A stretch of 64,000 bases of DNA from Toxoplasma gondii ME49 (Eukaryota; Apicomplexa; Conoidasida; Eucoccidiorida; Sarcocystidae), in contig NC_031474.1 in the NCBI RefSeq assembly GCF_000006565.2, positions 1,116,001-1,180,000 of the forward strand, written 5' to 3'. Position 1 is the first letter of the stretch. Every line of letters starts with the position of its first letter. Positions 49,622 through 60,200 of the stretch are shown piece after piece. The notes below the pieces were generated by a model. It was not told where the DNA came from, ran no database searches, and saw only the letters and a program-made list of their open reading frames with translations. The position numbers and the translations under genes were made by a program.

Positions 49622-51445
49622 GACTAACCTAGTCGGAAATGTAGTCAGAGCTTTTTTTCTGTTGCGAAGATAGGCTGCTAGACGGCGTGCTCCGGTGGCG
49701 TCACGGATGCGTTGTGCCCGGCCCCAATGCTCTGAACTGCCGCCGCGTGTCGCCCCCTCAGACACAAGCAGTGAGCATTAGAGTGCTGACACAAGCCTCC
49801 AGCTACGAACAATAGTGAGGGGCAGAAAACGCACATCCTATTAACCAGAATACCATGCACCATAGAGATCTCGCACCGATTGTCCCCCCGATATTCAACA
49901 CCCTTTCGGGGTTCATTCACTTTACCGAGGTTATGATTGTTTTGTATTCGCGAGTCGGGAGAGGCAGCATACAGAAAAATGGCCTGCCACTGTACTGACT
50001 ACAACGGGGGAAGCACATACTGAGCGTCAACTCATTAGCATCTGTTCGGACGCCCTACTCTGAACGACATTAGAAAGTGGATAAATGATAGTTCATCCTT
50101 CTGTTCCCTGGGGTGGCTCTAGCACAGTCACTCGTAGTCAGTTACGGTCTCAGATGTCTTAGATAGGATGTTTTTTCCCGTCTCCTGATAACGCCTTTGC
50201 AACAATGAACAAGCGGAGGTCGAGCTGAAACCATCGAGCCACTGGAGTACGACAGTTTGCAGATGTGAATGTTGCCAACGAGCACTTTTCTGCACGAAAG
50301 GTGCAAAGGTCTCGTAGAGCCATGGATGCTTCATGCACTTCTAAAGCACCATTCTGGTAATTGCGTTTCTGTCTCATCTAGGATCAGGTTGTTGATAGGG
50401 GACGCTTCACTCAAGGGGGGCCAATTCCATGTCGCCAGCGAAATGTGCCCGTGATTTCTCGTTACAATGTGTTGTAAAACTTTTGTTCGTTTTGATCGCA
50501 GAGGTGACATATTCCAAGCCATCGCCTCCTCTACAGTGGTCTAAGACCGGGTCCTCGCACGACTTCGTTGTGGAAGCAATCAGTTGTGTGGTCCCGAAGA
50601 GATATTGACTCAGTTAGTGCGTGCAAGTGTCACCCCAGTGTCTCTTCTGTTCACAAAGAAAACAGAACACAGACATAGCAGCTGTCGCAGGTGTTCCAGG
50701 TTCCAGGAAAAATCGTGGCCTCTCTCTCCGCATTGGGGGCTTTAACCGGGATCGAAGTACAAACGACACCTTCACGTACTCACCTGTCAATCTTCAGAAG
50801 TTGTTGCAAATAATTTTGTCTCAGAAAATATAGCACTGTTTATAGTAGCACCTGAGTAGAAAGTTGCTGTCGCTGTTAATACGAGTAATAATAGTGATGT
50901 ATACGTTACGCCTAGACCGTTTGTCTGGATAAACCGAGTGGGCGCAACAACGAGTATATGAAGTCACTCTTCGTGCTTTCCGATGAACTGCAGCGCCCCT
51001 CTGTATACAAGCGATCAACCCGTCACAGGGGAACGGGTGAAGTTTAGGAGCCCGTTATTGAACGGAGACCGAACCAGTTTGGTGTGCATGCGCATAGCCA
51101 GTCGTTTGATAATCTTGAGCTGGTGAGAAAATATCAGTACAGACTACTTGGTAACCACCTGTGATGCATGCGTAGAACGTTGGCCAGTGCAATGATCGTT
51201 AATAACGCTAGCCCTCATCCGGGCCACTTAGTCGGTAGGTCGAAATCGGAACCAGGACACGTGTGCAGAAACCAGAAACGTGTCTCTGAGACTGCCATCC
51301 ACCGGAGTCATTCGGCACATTGAAGCGATGATCTTTGACAGAGGATTAGTCATGCATTTTTAATATATTCCCGTAGTCAACGCGGAACTGCAGTGCAACA
51401 GGGAACCATTGACTACGCGTATGAATTAGAGATCCTTCTCTGGGT
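49622..51445. other. Possible exon fragments, not resolved
   Basis: Two plus-strand stretches look coding after plausible acceptors: 50,382-50,450 (after CTCATCTAG; translates to DQVVDRGRFTQGGPIP and onward) and 50,675-50,800 (after TGTCGCAG). I could not chain them with consistent phases. Minus-strand frames such as 50,128-50,334 are equally long. Treat as uncertain. Confidence 0.25.
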
Positions 51446-51911
51446 ATGTCGACTAGCACCTGGAAGAGAGGAGCCGCTTGCCTCCATATTCCTTTCTCTG
51501 CTCTGGCGCAGCAGACCCCGTATCAGTTTGTTTTATTAGATGTTATGGGGGCAAGCGTAATGAATGTCTCGTTTTTTGGTCGAATCTCTGACGCCTTCGA
51601 CGGTGTTTCCTCAGGGTGTGTTCATGGCTGTCCCCTATCATATCCACGCATCTTCCAAACATGTCCACAGGTGTGCTAGCACGTAAGAACGAGACTGGAA
51701 GGCGCTGACATCCTTGTCTGTGTGCGGTGGCTTACTGCTGGATGCTTTTTGGGCGACAATCGATGGCGTCACCTCCACTGTTGGAATCCCTGTCGGAACC
51801 CCAACGGTCGTAAGGGACGCTGGGAATAACAGGGCAGATAATATTGGGAATTCCAGTTCTCCGGACATTGCCTCTGTACAAATGATCCTCGATGCAGAAG
51901 GTATAAGTTAA
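51446..51911 (+). CDS. Candidate exon pair, unknown product
   Basis: Two plus frames, 51,446-51,679 and 51,714-51,911, contain protein-like segments (YQFVLLDVMGASVMNVSFFG; VGIPVGTPTVVRDAGNNRAD). An acceptor and donor could join them in several ways. No family is recognised, and the overlapping minus frames at 51,638-51,996 are comparable in length. Confidence 0.22.
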
Positions 51912-52667
51912 ATCTAATAAACAGACAACGACCTGGTCGCGTTGGATGCTTTGCAAGTCCGCGCCAGTCCCGAGAAACTGGTGATTTTAATGACAAAGCG
52001 AAGCCGGCAGACTCTTGTTCATCCTAACGTCCGGCGAATAAAGGTAATGAAAACGATTTCTCTTGCTAGGTAGTCAGAAATAGTTTGAGGTTAAGCGCTT
52101 GCCCCGCATTGACGGAAGAAAAGTTTCACAGCCTGGTGAAGACGGCAATTCGAATGCTGACAAAACCCGTACGCCCACACTCAAGCTGTCATGGACTCAC
52201 GTATGTCGTCAAAAATATTTCAGTCCATTCCCCGAGTACCGATACACAAAGGTGTTTTTAGAGTAATGTGACCATTCCTATTCGCGGGAACTTGCGACTA
52301 GGCCGTTGTAGTTAGGAGCGGCGTGCGGAGACACTGGGAGCACGTTGACTACAAGTAACATTCGTTTTCTCCGTGTTGCGTTTATCTGTTTCACTCTTCG
52401 GAAAGTTGGCTATCCACCGCCTGGCCAAAGGCGGATGTGCTAGGAAATGGAATTCGGTAATTCGTTTTCTCCTGAGCGTGCACTCGCTCGCACGGCAGTC
52501 ACTGGGTCAGCGGATCCTCTGTACATGCTGCGCGAATGCTGCGCAGTCTTGGTTCTGGCGGATCATCATGTATGACGTGAAGCTTTGCACTTGTAATCTG
52601 CTTTTGCCCTGCACCCTCACAAAGAGCATATCGGCACATCCGCTAACACTAATATGACTACCTTGTT
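51912..52667. other. No supported gene
   Basis: A plus frame at 52,373-52,657 (94 codons) contains a GT at 52,458 after GGAATTCG that could be a donor, but nothing else supports coding. The remainder shows no repeats. Confidence 0.35.
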
Positions 52668-53114
52668 TCATGACTGCGTGGGTGGAAGGCAAACTGCCGT
52701 TTCGTGCACAGGGAGTTTGTTCCTGAATCGCACCTCCTCGGTACGAAAGCTACAGAAGGTGACTACACAGAACTCACATGCAGACGCATGTGAACGATGC
52801 CAAATGTAGAACAAGGTTGACCACACGTCCTCCCTTTGAGAACACTGGCAAACACACACAGGTGTTTTAGGCAGGTTTGCAAGAGCTGGGATGTCCTGGC
52901 TTGTGCCGCGCGCTACGACAGTAGGCAGACCTCCCACCCCGAGACTACCGCGTAACGAAGCTTTGAAACGTCTGTCGCACTGAAACACAAAGTGGTGCGG
53001 TCCAATACTCTGAGGTTGCAAAGCGAGTCGGCCACAAGCTCTTCCTGAGTTCATGGATATGATGCGTGTGCCCTCATCAATTCCTGTCTCAGTTGAACCC
53101 CTACGGGCAGTCAC
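52668..53114 (-). CDS. Candidate minus-strand open frame, unknown product
   Basis: A 148-codon minus-strand frame with mixed composition (contains GPHHFVFQCDRRFKASLRGS). A possible donor lies after the PALANLPKT segment. The neighbouring 149-codon minus frame at 53,101-53,550 overlaps it and faces a competing plus frame at 53,228-53,509. No domain or signal peptide is evident. This is a weak call based mainly on length. Confidence 0.2.
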   Translation of the reverse strand: MTARRGSTETGIDEGTRIISMNSGRACGRLALQPQSIGPHHFVFQCDRRFKASLRGSLGVGGLPTVVARGTSQDIPALANLPKTPVCVCQCSQREDVWSTLFYIWHRSHASACEFCVVTFCSFRTEEVRFRNKLPVHETAVCLPPTQS

Positions 53115-55122
53115 TGAAGTGATGTACTAACGCCCCAGCAATATACCAAATACGCGGAGAGCTATCAGTCCTCGAACTGCCACGGTTAATCTCATGATAT
53201 GCCTTGTTCTCTTGATAGTTTCCCAAGGTGCACGTTTCACTGGGCAGGACGGCCCCTTCTGTTACTAGGGCCGATACGTACCAGCAAGTAACGTTCTGCT
53301 TAAAAAATAGACCCAATAGAGATGTCTGCATGAACAGCACGAAATCACGGGAACATGAAGTACGTGCAGAAGGGAGATACACTATCATTTTATACAAGAT
53401 GTCACAGTCGAGGAAACGACTTGGATCGCCTCCATTCATCAGAGAATGTCTGGAGATGTCACAAATCCTGGACCTTTGGTCTGAAGCATCTGCAACGAAC
53501 TGCTGTTGATTCGACGCTATTCCTTTGGTTCGTCGTGTAATAAACTCCACTCCTCGCTAGTAGTCAAGTTAGGTTGTACTGAAAGCCCGAGAGCAAATAC
53601 ATACATGACATCGCTGCTCTGTTCCTGAATAGCGACAAATTTGTGACTTCGTGAACTGTACCTGCGTTGACCGACCATGAAATATGTGACAGAATATGTT
53701 CAGGCTCGTGAAGCGGCTGCGTGTTGGATAACTCTGACCCGGAATGACGCAGCGACTGCCGGCTGACGGACAGGCTAACAGAAGTTTGAGCTGAGCCGGG
53801 TCATACACCTACAGGTGGCTGTTGTGTCGTTTATGGATGCATGTGGTCTGTATTGATGAAATAATAATTCAGAATTTGTAACTCAACTGCTTGGAAACTC
53901 AACATCCCACTTGCGGCAGGGAGACCGTCACAGTACTATGTTTAACCGCAGTTTCTGGTTATTGTCGTCACAACAGATTTTTTGTGGTGATTATGTGAAA
54001 ACATTGCTCGAAATGATTCGGCATATAAATGTCCTTCCCGGCCATGCCCGTAGTCTGAAAAGGGATTAGTGCGTCTTCCCTGGCACCTCTCTTCTAAGGC
54101 AAGTCCATGCTCTTCCAGCTCGAAAGAGGCTTTTTGTGCATCCAGTCCTCAAAACAGGTAGCCATGTGTCGTAAGCATGGTCGCAGTTCATTCAGACACC
54201 TTCCATGCTGTTCCTTTTTAAGAATCAGGTGTCACTGCAGCATAAAGCTGTGCCTTTCGCTGGCATTGCGGATCCTGCTGCGACTAGAGATGTCCCGAGA
54301 GAAAGCTTTCGAGCAACCTGATATCCTCCAATGTACAACTCCAGTTTGTCTGGAAGAAGCAAAAGCTACATGAAAACGGAAAACGGAAAACGCGAAAGCC
54401 CTACCACAAAGATGGTAACCATCCGGACACGCTGTTGAGGCTTCGTCTTTGCTGAAACCCAAAAACGGACAGTCACAGTCAGCACAACAATACTGACGAG
54501 CTTGGCGCTTACTTGCAATCGAAACAGCCAATGTGAATGAATGACGGTTCAACCCCCGCTAGCGATATTGAAGCTGGTCTTGCAGGTAGGTTTGTCTCGT
54601 TCTACTACAACACTGTCGTCTCGTTGCTTACCCTCAGCCTGGATACTATCCCTTCCTAGTGCCTGCATGTGGTCAGAGACATGCGGAAGCAGTTAAGAAA
54701 GAAGCGCTGAAGGTGCTTACGTAGGAAAACACTTTCAGTTCATCTATAAGGAGCGGTACATCGCAAACATCCTCAGCGTACGGAGCTGATCCGATGTACA
54801 TTGGCAAGTCATTTGTTCGCGCGAGACCTGTTCCAGCAGCATCGTATTAGAGTATTTTCTGCATGAAAAACATCGTCGCGAGCCTTACCTTGCGTCACCA
54901 TTGTACAGTCTAAAATACCATCAACGTAAAGGTAGACACGGTTCATGCGGCGGACCACTATGTCCAACGCATTCTTATGCCGATGAATGGATAGATAAGA
55001 AGAAAAGGCGATATCTTACCAGCGATGTGATACCACTGATGAGGCTTCAGTCTCGAGTTGCTCATCATCTCCTCTCCCGCTGCACAAACAGCATTACCGC
55101 GTCCTCACGACAAACGAATCTG
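53115..55122. other. Intergenic, no supported gene
   Basis: Competing frames on both strands (53,101-53,550 minus; 53,228-53,509 plus; 54,107-54,373 plus; 54,232-54,552 minus) cancel as evidence. No repeats or RNA genes recognised. The 3' untranslated region of the minus-strand gene ending at 55,123 presumably lies at the right edge. Confidence 0.35.
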
Positions 55123-55935
55123 TCAAAGGTGCCTACGAGTGTCCGGGTTTTGTGATGTAGCGACAACAACCTTGATTCTGCCTTCCTGTTCACAACATAG
55201 CGCACTTCATCAGCTGCTTCTACTGCGTGGGAGTGCCAGCACCTGTCAGCATACCCTTGGGTTGACGAGAATCGCAGGAGCCGCCTCCTGGACATTCTCC
55301 CTCATGACACCCTGGAAACGTGACAGTCATTTCAAAGCAAGAGAAACCTGGGGCGGCGTCATTGACGACACGGCTGTTACCTTGTGGAGCAACGGGCAGA
55401 ACTGGTCATGGAGAAGGTTGTTGGCTCTACAGATGAAATGAACTGGCTTTTTATTTGTGTGATCATCGGGGAAAGGATACCACGCACCGCGACTCTGCGT
55501 CCTCAAGTAAGTACGCGAAGAATGTGTAGCTAAAATCTGCAGTCTGTAGGCCGTCTGCACTTGAGACGTAGATATAGTTCCGTCGGAAAAGACCCGAGCT
55601 GCCTGATCCTCCTATTCCTGTTGCCGCCATCACCTCCCCCGAGGCATGATTTCTTTTGCCACTTTCGTCGAGCGGCCTCACACTATCAAATGTGATGTGC
55701 AGTTCAAGTCCTGAAAGACACGCATTCTGAATGGAGATAATATCAAGGAGGTTTCTTTAAACTTACCATACGGCTGCGCGCTGGGAAGCAGAACTTTCTG
55801 CTCCCCGTGCAGGCAAAGGGCAGACTCAACGGCCACATCACAAACTGGGTATGATGTGAAAGTTTGCTCTGCTCTGCCGCGTCCAACAACAGCGATGCCG
55901 TAGGAGGCAACAGCAACAAAAAAGCACACCCTCAT
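55123..55935 (-). CDS. Small spliced gene, predicted secretory-pathway protein of unknown function
   Basis: Five minus-strand exons join in one frame: 55,935-55,767, 55,710-55,488, 55,426-55,381, 55,311-55,255 and 55,185-55,123. The phases are 1, 2, 0, 0. Donors read ATG|GTAAGT, GCG|GTGCGT, AAG|GTAACA and AGG|GTATGC. Every acceptor is AG, three of them CAG after a pyrimidine stretch or typical context. The predicted product is 185 residues. Residues 1-22 look like a signal peptide (MRVCFFVAVASYGIAVVG, then a short polar stretch). The rest is a mixed soluble domain with motifs such as GLELHITFDSV and FRRNYIYVSS. There are four cysteines in the mature part and no second membrane segment. The signal peptide points to the ER or secretory pathway; function is unknown to me. 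The start has a plain ATG without the ideal context, and an upstream exon cannot be excluded. Confidence 0.68.
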
Positions 55936-56021
55936 CGTCGTATGCTACAGACCGCCTCAGTATACAGTGTGGTTGAGACGAAGGGAGGTCTAGTGTCGAC
56001 CAGAGGCATCCAATTTGTTGT

Positions 56022-56222
56022 TTAACTGGAGCTCTTGGCCACAAGCGTCTGTCCATACACCAGAACGAACATGCGGCTGATAGGGAGCATTGCACCGAAA
56101 ATGGACAGCGTCATTTCTCTGGCTCTCTTAATATAAGACTTTATTTCCGTCGTGAGCCGAAATGCTTCTTCGCTTAGCGGTTTGACTACGAGGTTCTCTC
56201 GAGGCAAAACAATAATGCCCGC
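56022..56222 (-). CDS. Candidate terminal exon of a minus-strand gene
   Basis: After an acceptor-like GTGTATCAG, the frame reads about 66 codons to a stop at 56,022. It contains LVVKPLSEEAFRLTTEIKSY and a hydrophobic stretch (FGAMLPISRMFVLVYG) that could be a membrane segment. It ends about 90 bases before the start of the small secretory gene on the same strand. I could not find its upstream exons with confidence. An 86-codon minus frame at 56,956-57,216 is a possible partner but lies against the SIN3-like start. Confidence 0.33.
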   Translation of the reverse strand, partial: AGIIVLPRENLVVKPLSEEAFRLTTEIKSYIKRAREMTLSIFGAMLPISRMFVLVYGQTLVAKSSS

Positions 56223-57210
56223 TCCTGATACACTGCTAAATACACCACTGTTCCTTATCTGCCATACTATTTGAAAACGAATCTTTCCCAATACTGTGCC
56301 GGATAGCTACTAACAACCAGCTGCAGCCTCGGTTACAGAAACCGTTTTTCAACGTGGAGGATGCTGATTAATGCGTTATTCCGCTTGCTGCTCTGTCAGT
56401 ACTACACCGTCTCCTGTGCAACTCAAAGCAACCAAATTGAATTATATTCATGGTTGTTCGTCCGGTATCCGTCAAGAGACCACTGTCATTATCTATGAGC
56501 ATCGATCATACATTCACCGTATCATGCCTTTTTTCGCGCTGCGGAAAATCAAGCAATTCAGCTAGTTGAACGACATCACAGGTAGGCTGTCTAATCCAGC
56601 ACCCCCCGGTGAAGACACCTCCGATGAGAGCGAGCGCATGCTGGAACGGACGACGTCGATGCATGCGACTCCGTTTCACACTGGGTCCACGTCCATTTTT
56701 TCCGACTCACGCTAAATATTACCACTTTGTTCTTGTTGAACGGTGGCGATGCTGGTATGCACTTAAAAATTCGTCCTTAGGAGTCCTCTGAGAGTGGGAA
56801 GCGGGGTCAGTGACAGTTGCGTTGTCGTTCTAGCTTCTTTCAGCCCGGCTGTTCGACAGCTGCCCTTGGAATGCGAGCCAGACAGTGTCCTTTACCAGTA
56901 CTGCGTTGCAGAACTGCCGAAGGACAAAAGCGTCTACTGGACAAGCAGACGGCGATTAAGTCGAAGTTTTTTTTTCAGCAACTGAGAAATGATGTCTAAA
57001 GGGTGGCCGTGCCGTCTTCCATTTCCTTATTGGCCCGTCGAATAGTACGTCTGATATGGTGGTAAAACGGCAATCCCGGAAACGGTCTTGAGTGACTAGG
57101 TCGTCTGGTTGCGTACATTCTTTTGGCACCGGTAGCCTTGTGTTACGGCGACGGGTTACGGTTATAGACTCGACCGTGGACAACATGCTAATCTGAGATC
57201 TCAACTCGGC
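56223..57210. promoter_or_regulatory. Upstream region of the SIN3-like gene
   Basis: About 1 kb between the candidate minus exon and the SIN3-like ATG should hold the promoter and 5' leader of the latter, by position only. A TGCATGC motif, a type linked to ApiAP2 factors in apicomplexans, is at 56,660-56,666. A plus frame at 56,794-56,985 follows an acceptor-like CTTCTTTCAG (about 56,841) and could be an upstream exon, which I could not join in phase. Confidence 0.25.
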
Positions 57211-57221
57211 GTTCAAAATGG
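57211..57221 (+). promoter_or_regulatory. Translation start context matching the Toxoplasma consensus
   Basis: GTTCAAAATGG fits the published Toxoplasma initiation consensus gNCAAaATGg at every defined base. It is the main reason for choosing ATG 57,218 over the nearby ATG 57,234, which lies in another frame. Confidence 0.7.
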
Positions 57222-60200
57222 GAGGGCTTTCTGATGGCGGCGTCCCCCGCCAATGTCACGAAGGAACGACTGGCTCGCGCTCGAGCGTTTATTGCACAAC
57301 AGTGGGCCCGAGAACGACAGCGGCCTCCAAGCAGGATCAGGATTTCCCAGTTCTATGGCGGCAGTTTGAGACTTTCCTGGTCAAGAGGTTCATAAGCGAG
57401 CCAGAGCGGCTCATATCCTTCACTAGTATCGTTGCTCATTACGGCACACAAAGTTTGCGGGCTGAAGAACTTGCTTTTCTGGTGGGACATTACTTTTCAG
57501 ATTGCCCTGAGGTCCTTCTGTGCTTCTCCCTGTTCTTGCCTGACGGAATTGTTCTTGACGCCGGAAGCCCGGCTGCGGCCATGTGCGCACTAATACAGAA
57601 TGTCGCTCCAGACAAATACATTATTTTCAGCGGAATTCTGAAAACCTGTGTCAGCCAGACACATGACAGAGGAAGCAGGGATCTGCTTCTTCAGAAGATG
57701 CAGGCTCTTTTCCATGGCCATCGTCTTGTCACCCGAGGACTGAGAAAACTTCTCGTACAGCAATTTTGCATTGAGAGAAATAGTGGACTTCATTTTGCCA
57801 ACAAACCGGTCGAAGTTCTTCAGCCTCGAGATGATGATCCTCTACAGGTGAGAACCTGCACTGCTTTCTGCCAACCATGGTATCGATAGCCGCGCACTTC
57901 GGTTGCCGCTCCAGAGGGATTGCACCAGACATACAGTGCCCCCTACGCGTTGTGATGCTGGGTTATGCTTACCTCGAAGTCGAACCATTTCATGAATGGA
58001 ACCGATCTACAAGCGCAGTGCAGCAGCACACGCACATTCACTGGAATACCACTCCGGTCCGACTGAGAGGTGGTCTTGTCTGTTTTGTCTTTTTTTGCAG
58101 TTGCATTCTATCTATAACATGACCTTCCAGGTAGCCCTTCTTGGGGGAGATCGAAGTCGCGCTTGTGCGTTAGCGTCAAATGTATTACATTTGACCCGAC
58201 TGTATATTCATGGGGCCTTGACCTTCGAGCAAGTCAACGATGAACTGGACAGGATATGGTGTGGGTACCCGGGCTGGCGTCATGTTCTTCGCTTGAAGGA
58301 GTTGATATTATCCGTTACCCAAGAGGATTTCGAGAAGAATCATCGAGTCACCATGCTCATGAATCTTTTGGATGGTAAAAAAGGTGCGTGTACTTGATCG
58401 TGGTAGCATACGGTGAAATAGAGGACAGCGATGTAGGGCAAATTTGGATATGGGTTCCCCGCAAAACACCAAGGCATCGCCCTCACTGTTTTTGTCGAAT
58501 CACCACATGCGCGGAGCTTAACATGGGATCATTTTCATCTCTCGTGGTCCAGTCACTGACACCAGGATCAGTGCGATTGTTAGCCAGTGTCGTTTTCAGG
58601 TACACGTAGTCTTGTGCCTGTTGAAACAAACGGGGATAAGACATGCTACATCATTCCAGTCTTGAGTAGCCGTCATATGTGAAAACTGATTCCTTTTCTT
58701 CAGCGAGTCAGTTTCCCATGGGATGACTGACTCCTCAAAAAGATGTGCTGGTGCCGATTTTCATTATCTCAAAATGAAGTCACACCTACTGGGTGATCCG
58801 GCCTTTGCATATCTTGTCCTTCACACCTTCGAATTTCCACCAGTTTTGCATATTTGCTGTTGTCGGTTCCGTTTAACTGTGCAGCTCGGTATCCGCACTT
58901 TGCCACTGACGGCCTCAGGGTCGTGTGTGAGCTTTTCCTTCAAGATTTGGAAAATCAGTCACCGAGTCTTCGCGTGGAGGTTGACCATTTGGTGAAACGA
59001 TCATCGAGGACGGCCTCTCCTCCCGCGCCTACGATGCAGCGGTTGGCTTCGTTACTTGGAAAGCATTCACATAGTTGCGAGAAGCTTGGGGTCCTCACAC
59101 GGCTTGCCATTGACATCAGGACGAAGGGTTCTTACAGTTATAGGAAGCGGGCGAGGCGGGATTTCGAGGATCAAGTGTCTGACATTTTTCGGGAGAGGAG
59201 CATTAATCAGGTAAGGAGTCGAGTGATTCTGTTTACACTCAAGTGCCAAGAACGAGATTTCTTTGACAGGTGCGGCCGGCGCCAGTACTGGGGTGAACTG
59301 TCGGACAAACACTGCTTTGCTGACACAGGCTCGTGTTACCATCGACGTCATGTGGTTGCACCGGCTACTTATGTAGTAATGTGGCAGGAAGAGAACCGCG
59401 CTATTCATCAGTGTACTTTCCCGTGGACAGAATATTTTTTGGCGAGCAAAGATTCCATGGTCAAACTCGCTGGGTCAGATGATTTCGTGCCGGACTCGAT
59501 AGAGATGAAGGCCAATTGGTGTCGCTAACAGAGTTGCCCATGCTTGTGCTATTCAGAAGAAAGCGAAGACTGACATGGCAGAGGCCTCTGCGGCAGCCGC
59601 TGTGGCATCCGGATTTATAACCGACTACATACCGACCCTTCTGCAGTCTACCGCAGAAACTCTTGCTCCTTTTATTGTTCCGGCCCGATTTCGGAGCCAG
59701 CAGCTCCTGATGCAGCTCGTTGGACCGAAATGGTTTTCAGTGATTTATATGATTCTCGACGAATGGAACGACGGCCTCTTCACCAAGGAACAAGTGCGAC
59801 AGGCAGTTAGCTCGAATGGGGAAACTGAATTTAGAACACATGTACTGGTTCTCCCTGTGGACGTTTATGCTTGTATATATATGCCTGTATGTACGTATGT
59901 ACGTGTGTATCTATTTGTTCTGACGGTCCGGTTCAGTGCGGCCGTCGTTGTATGTGTTTGTGACTTCGGAACAACTAGCCGATTACGTGTTTTCTGAACA
60001 TGGAGGGACGAACAGCACCGAGATGTGAAGAGAGCAAGAGAGACATTCCCGATTTCTTATGTTTTCCGTTCAGGCGATGGATTCACTGACGTGCATTGCT
60101 GGCTCTGACTCTAGGGCACGCAACGTGCTGCGCCCTCTTTTCACTTTGCTGGAAAGCAAGAAGGGCGCCAGGCAACGCCATATGACGGGCTCCCTCAGTC

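Noticed and set aside
55065..55295. Minus-strand frame resembling an Sm-like (LSM) core (LVGTFDRFVCREDAVMLF)
   Set aside because: Attractive at first sight, but it is a different frame of the terminal part of the spliced secretory gene. It lacks a second Sm motif, and the splice phases support the other frame.
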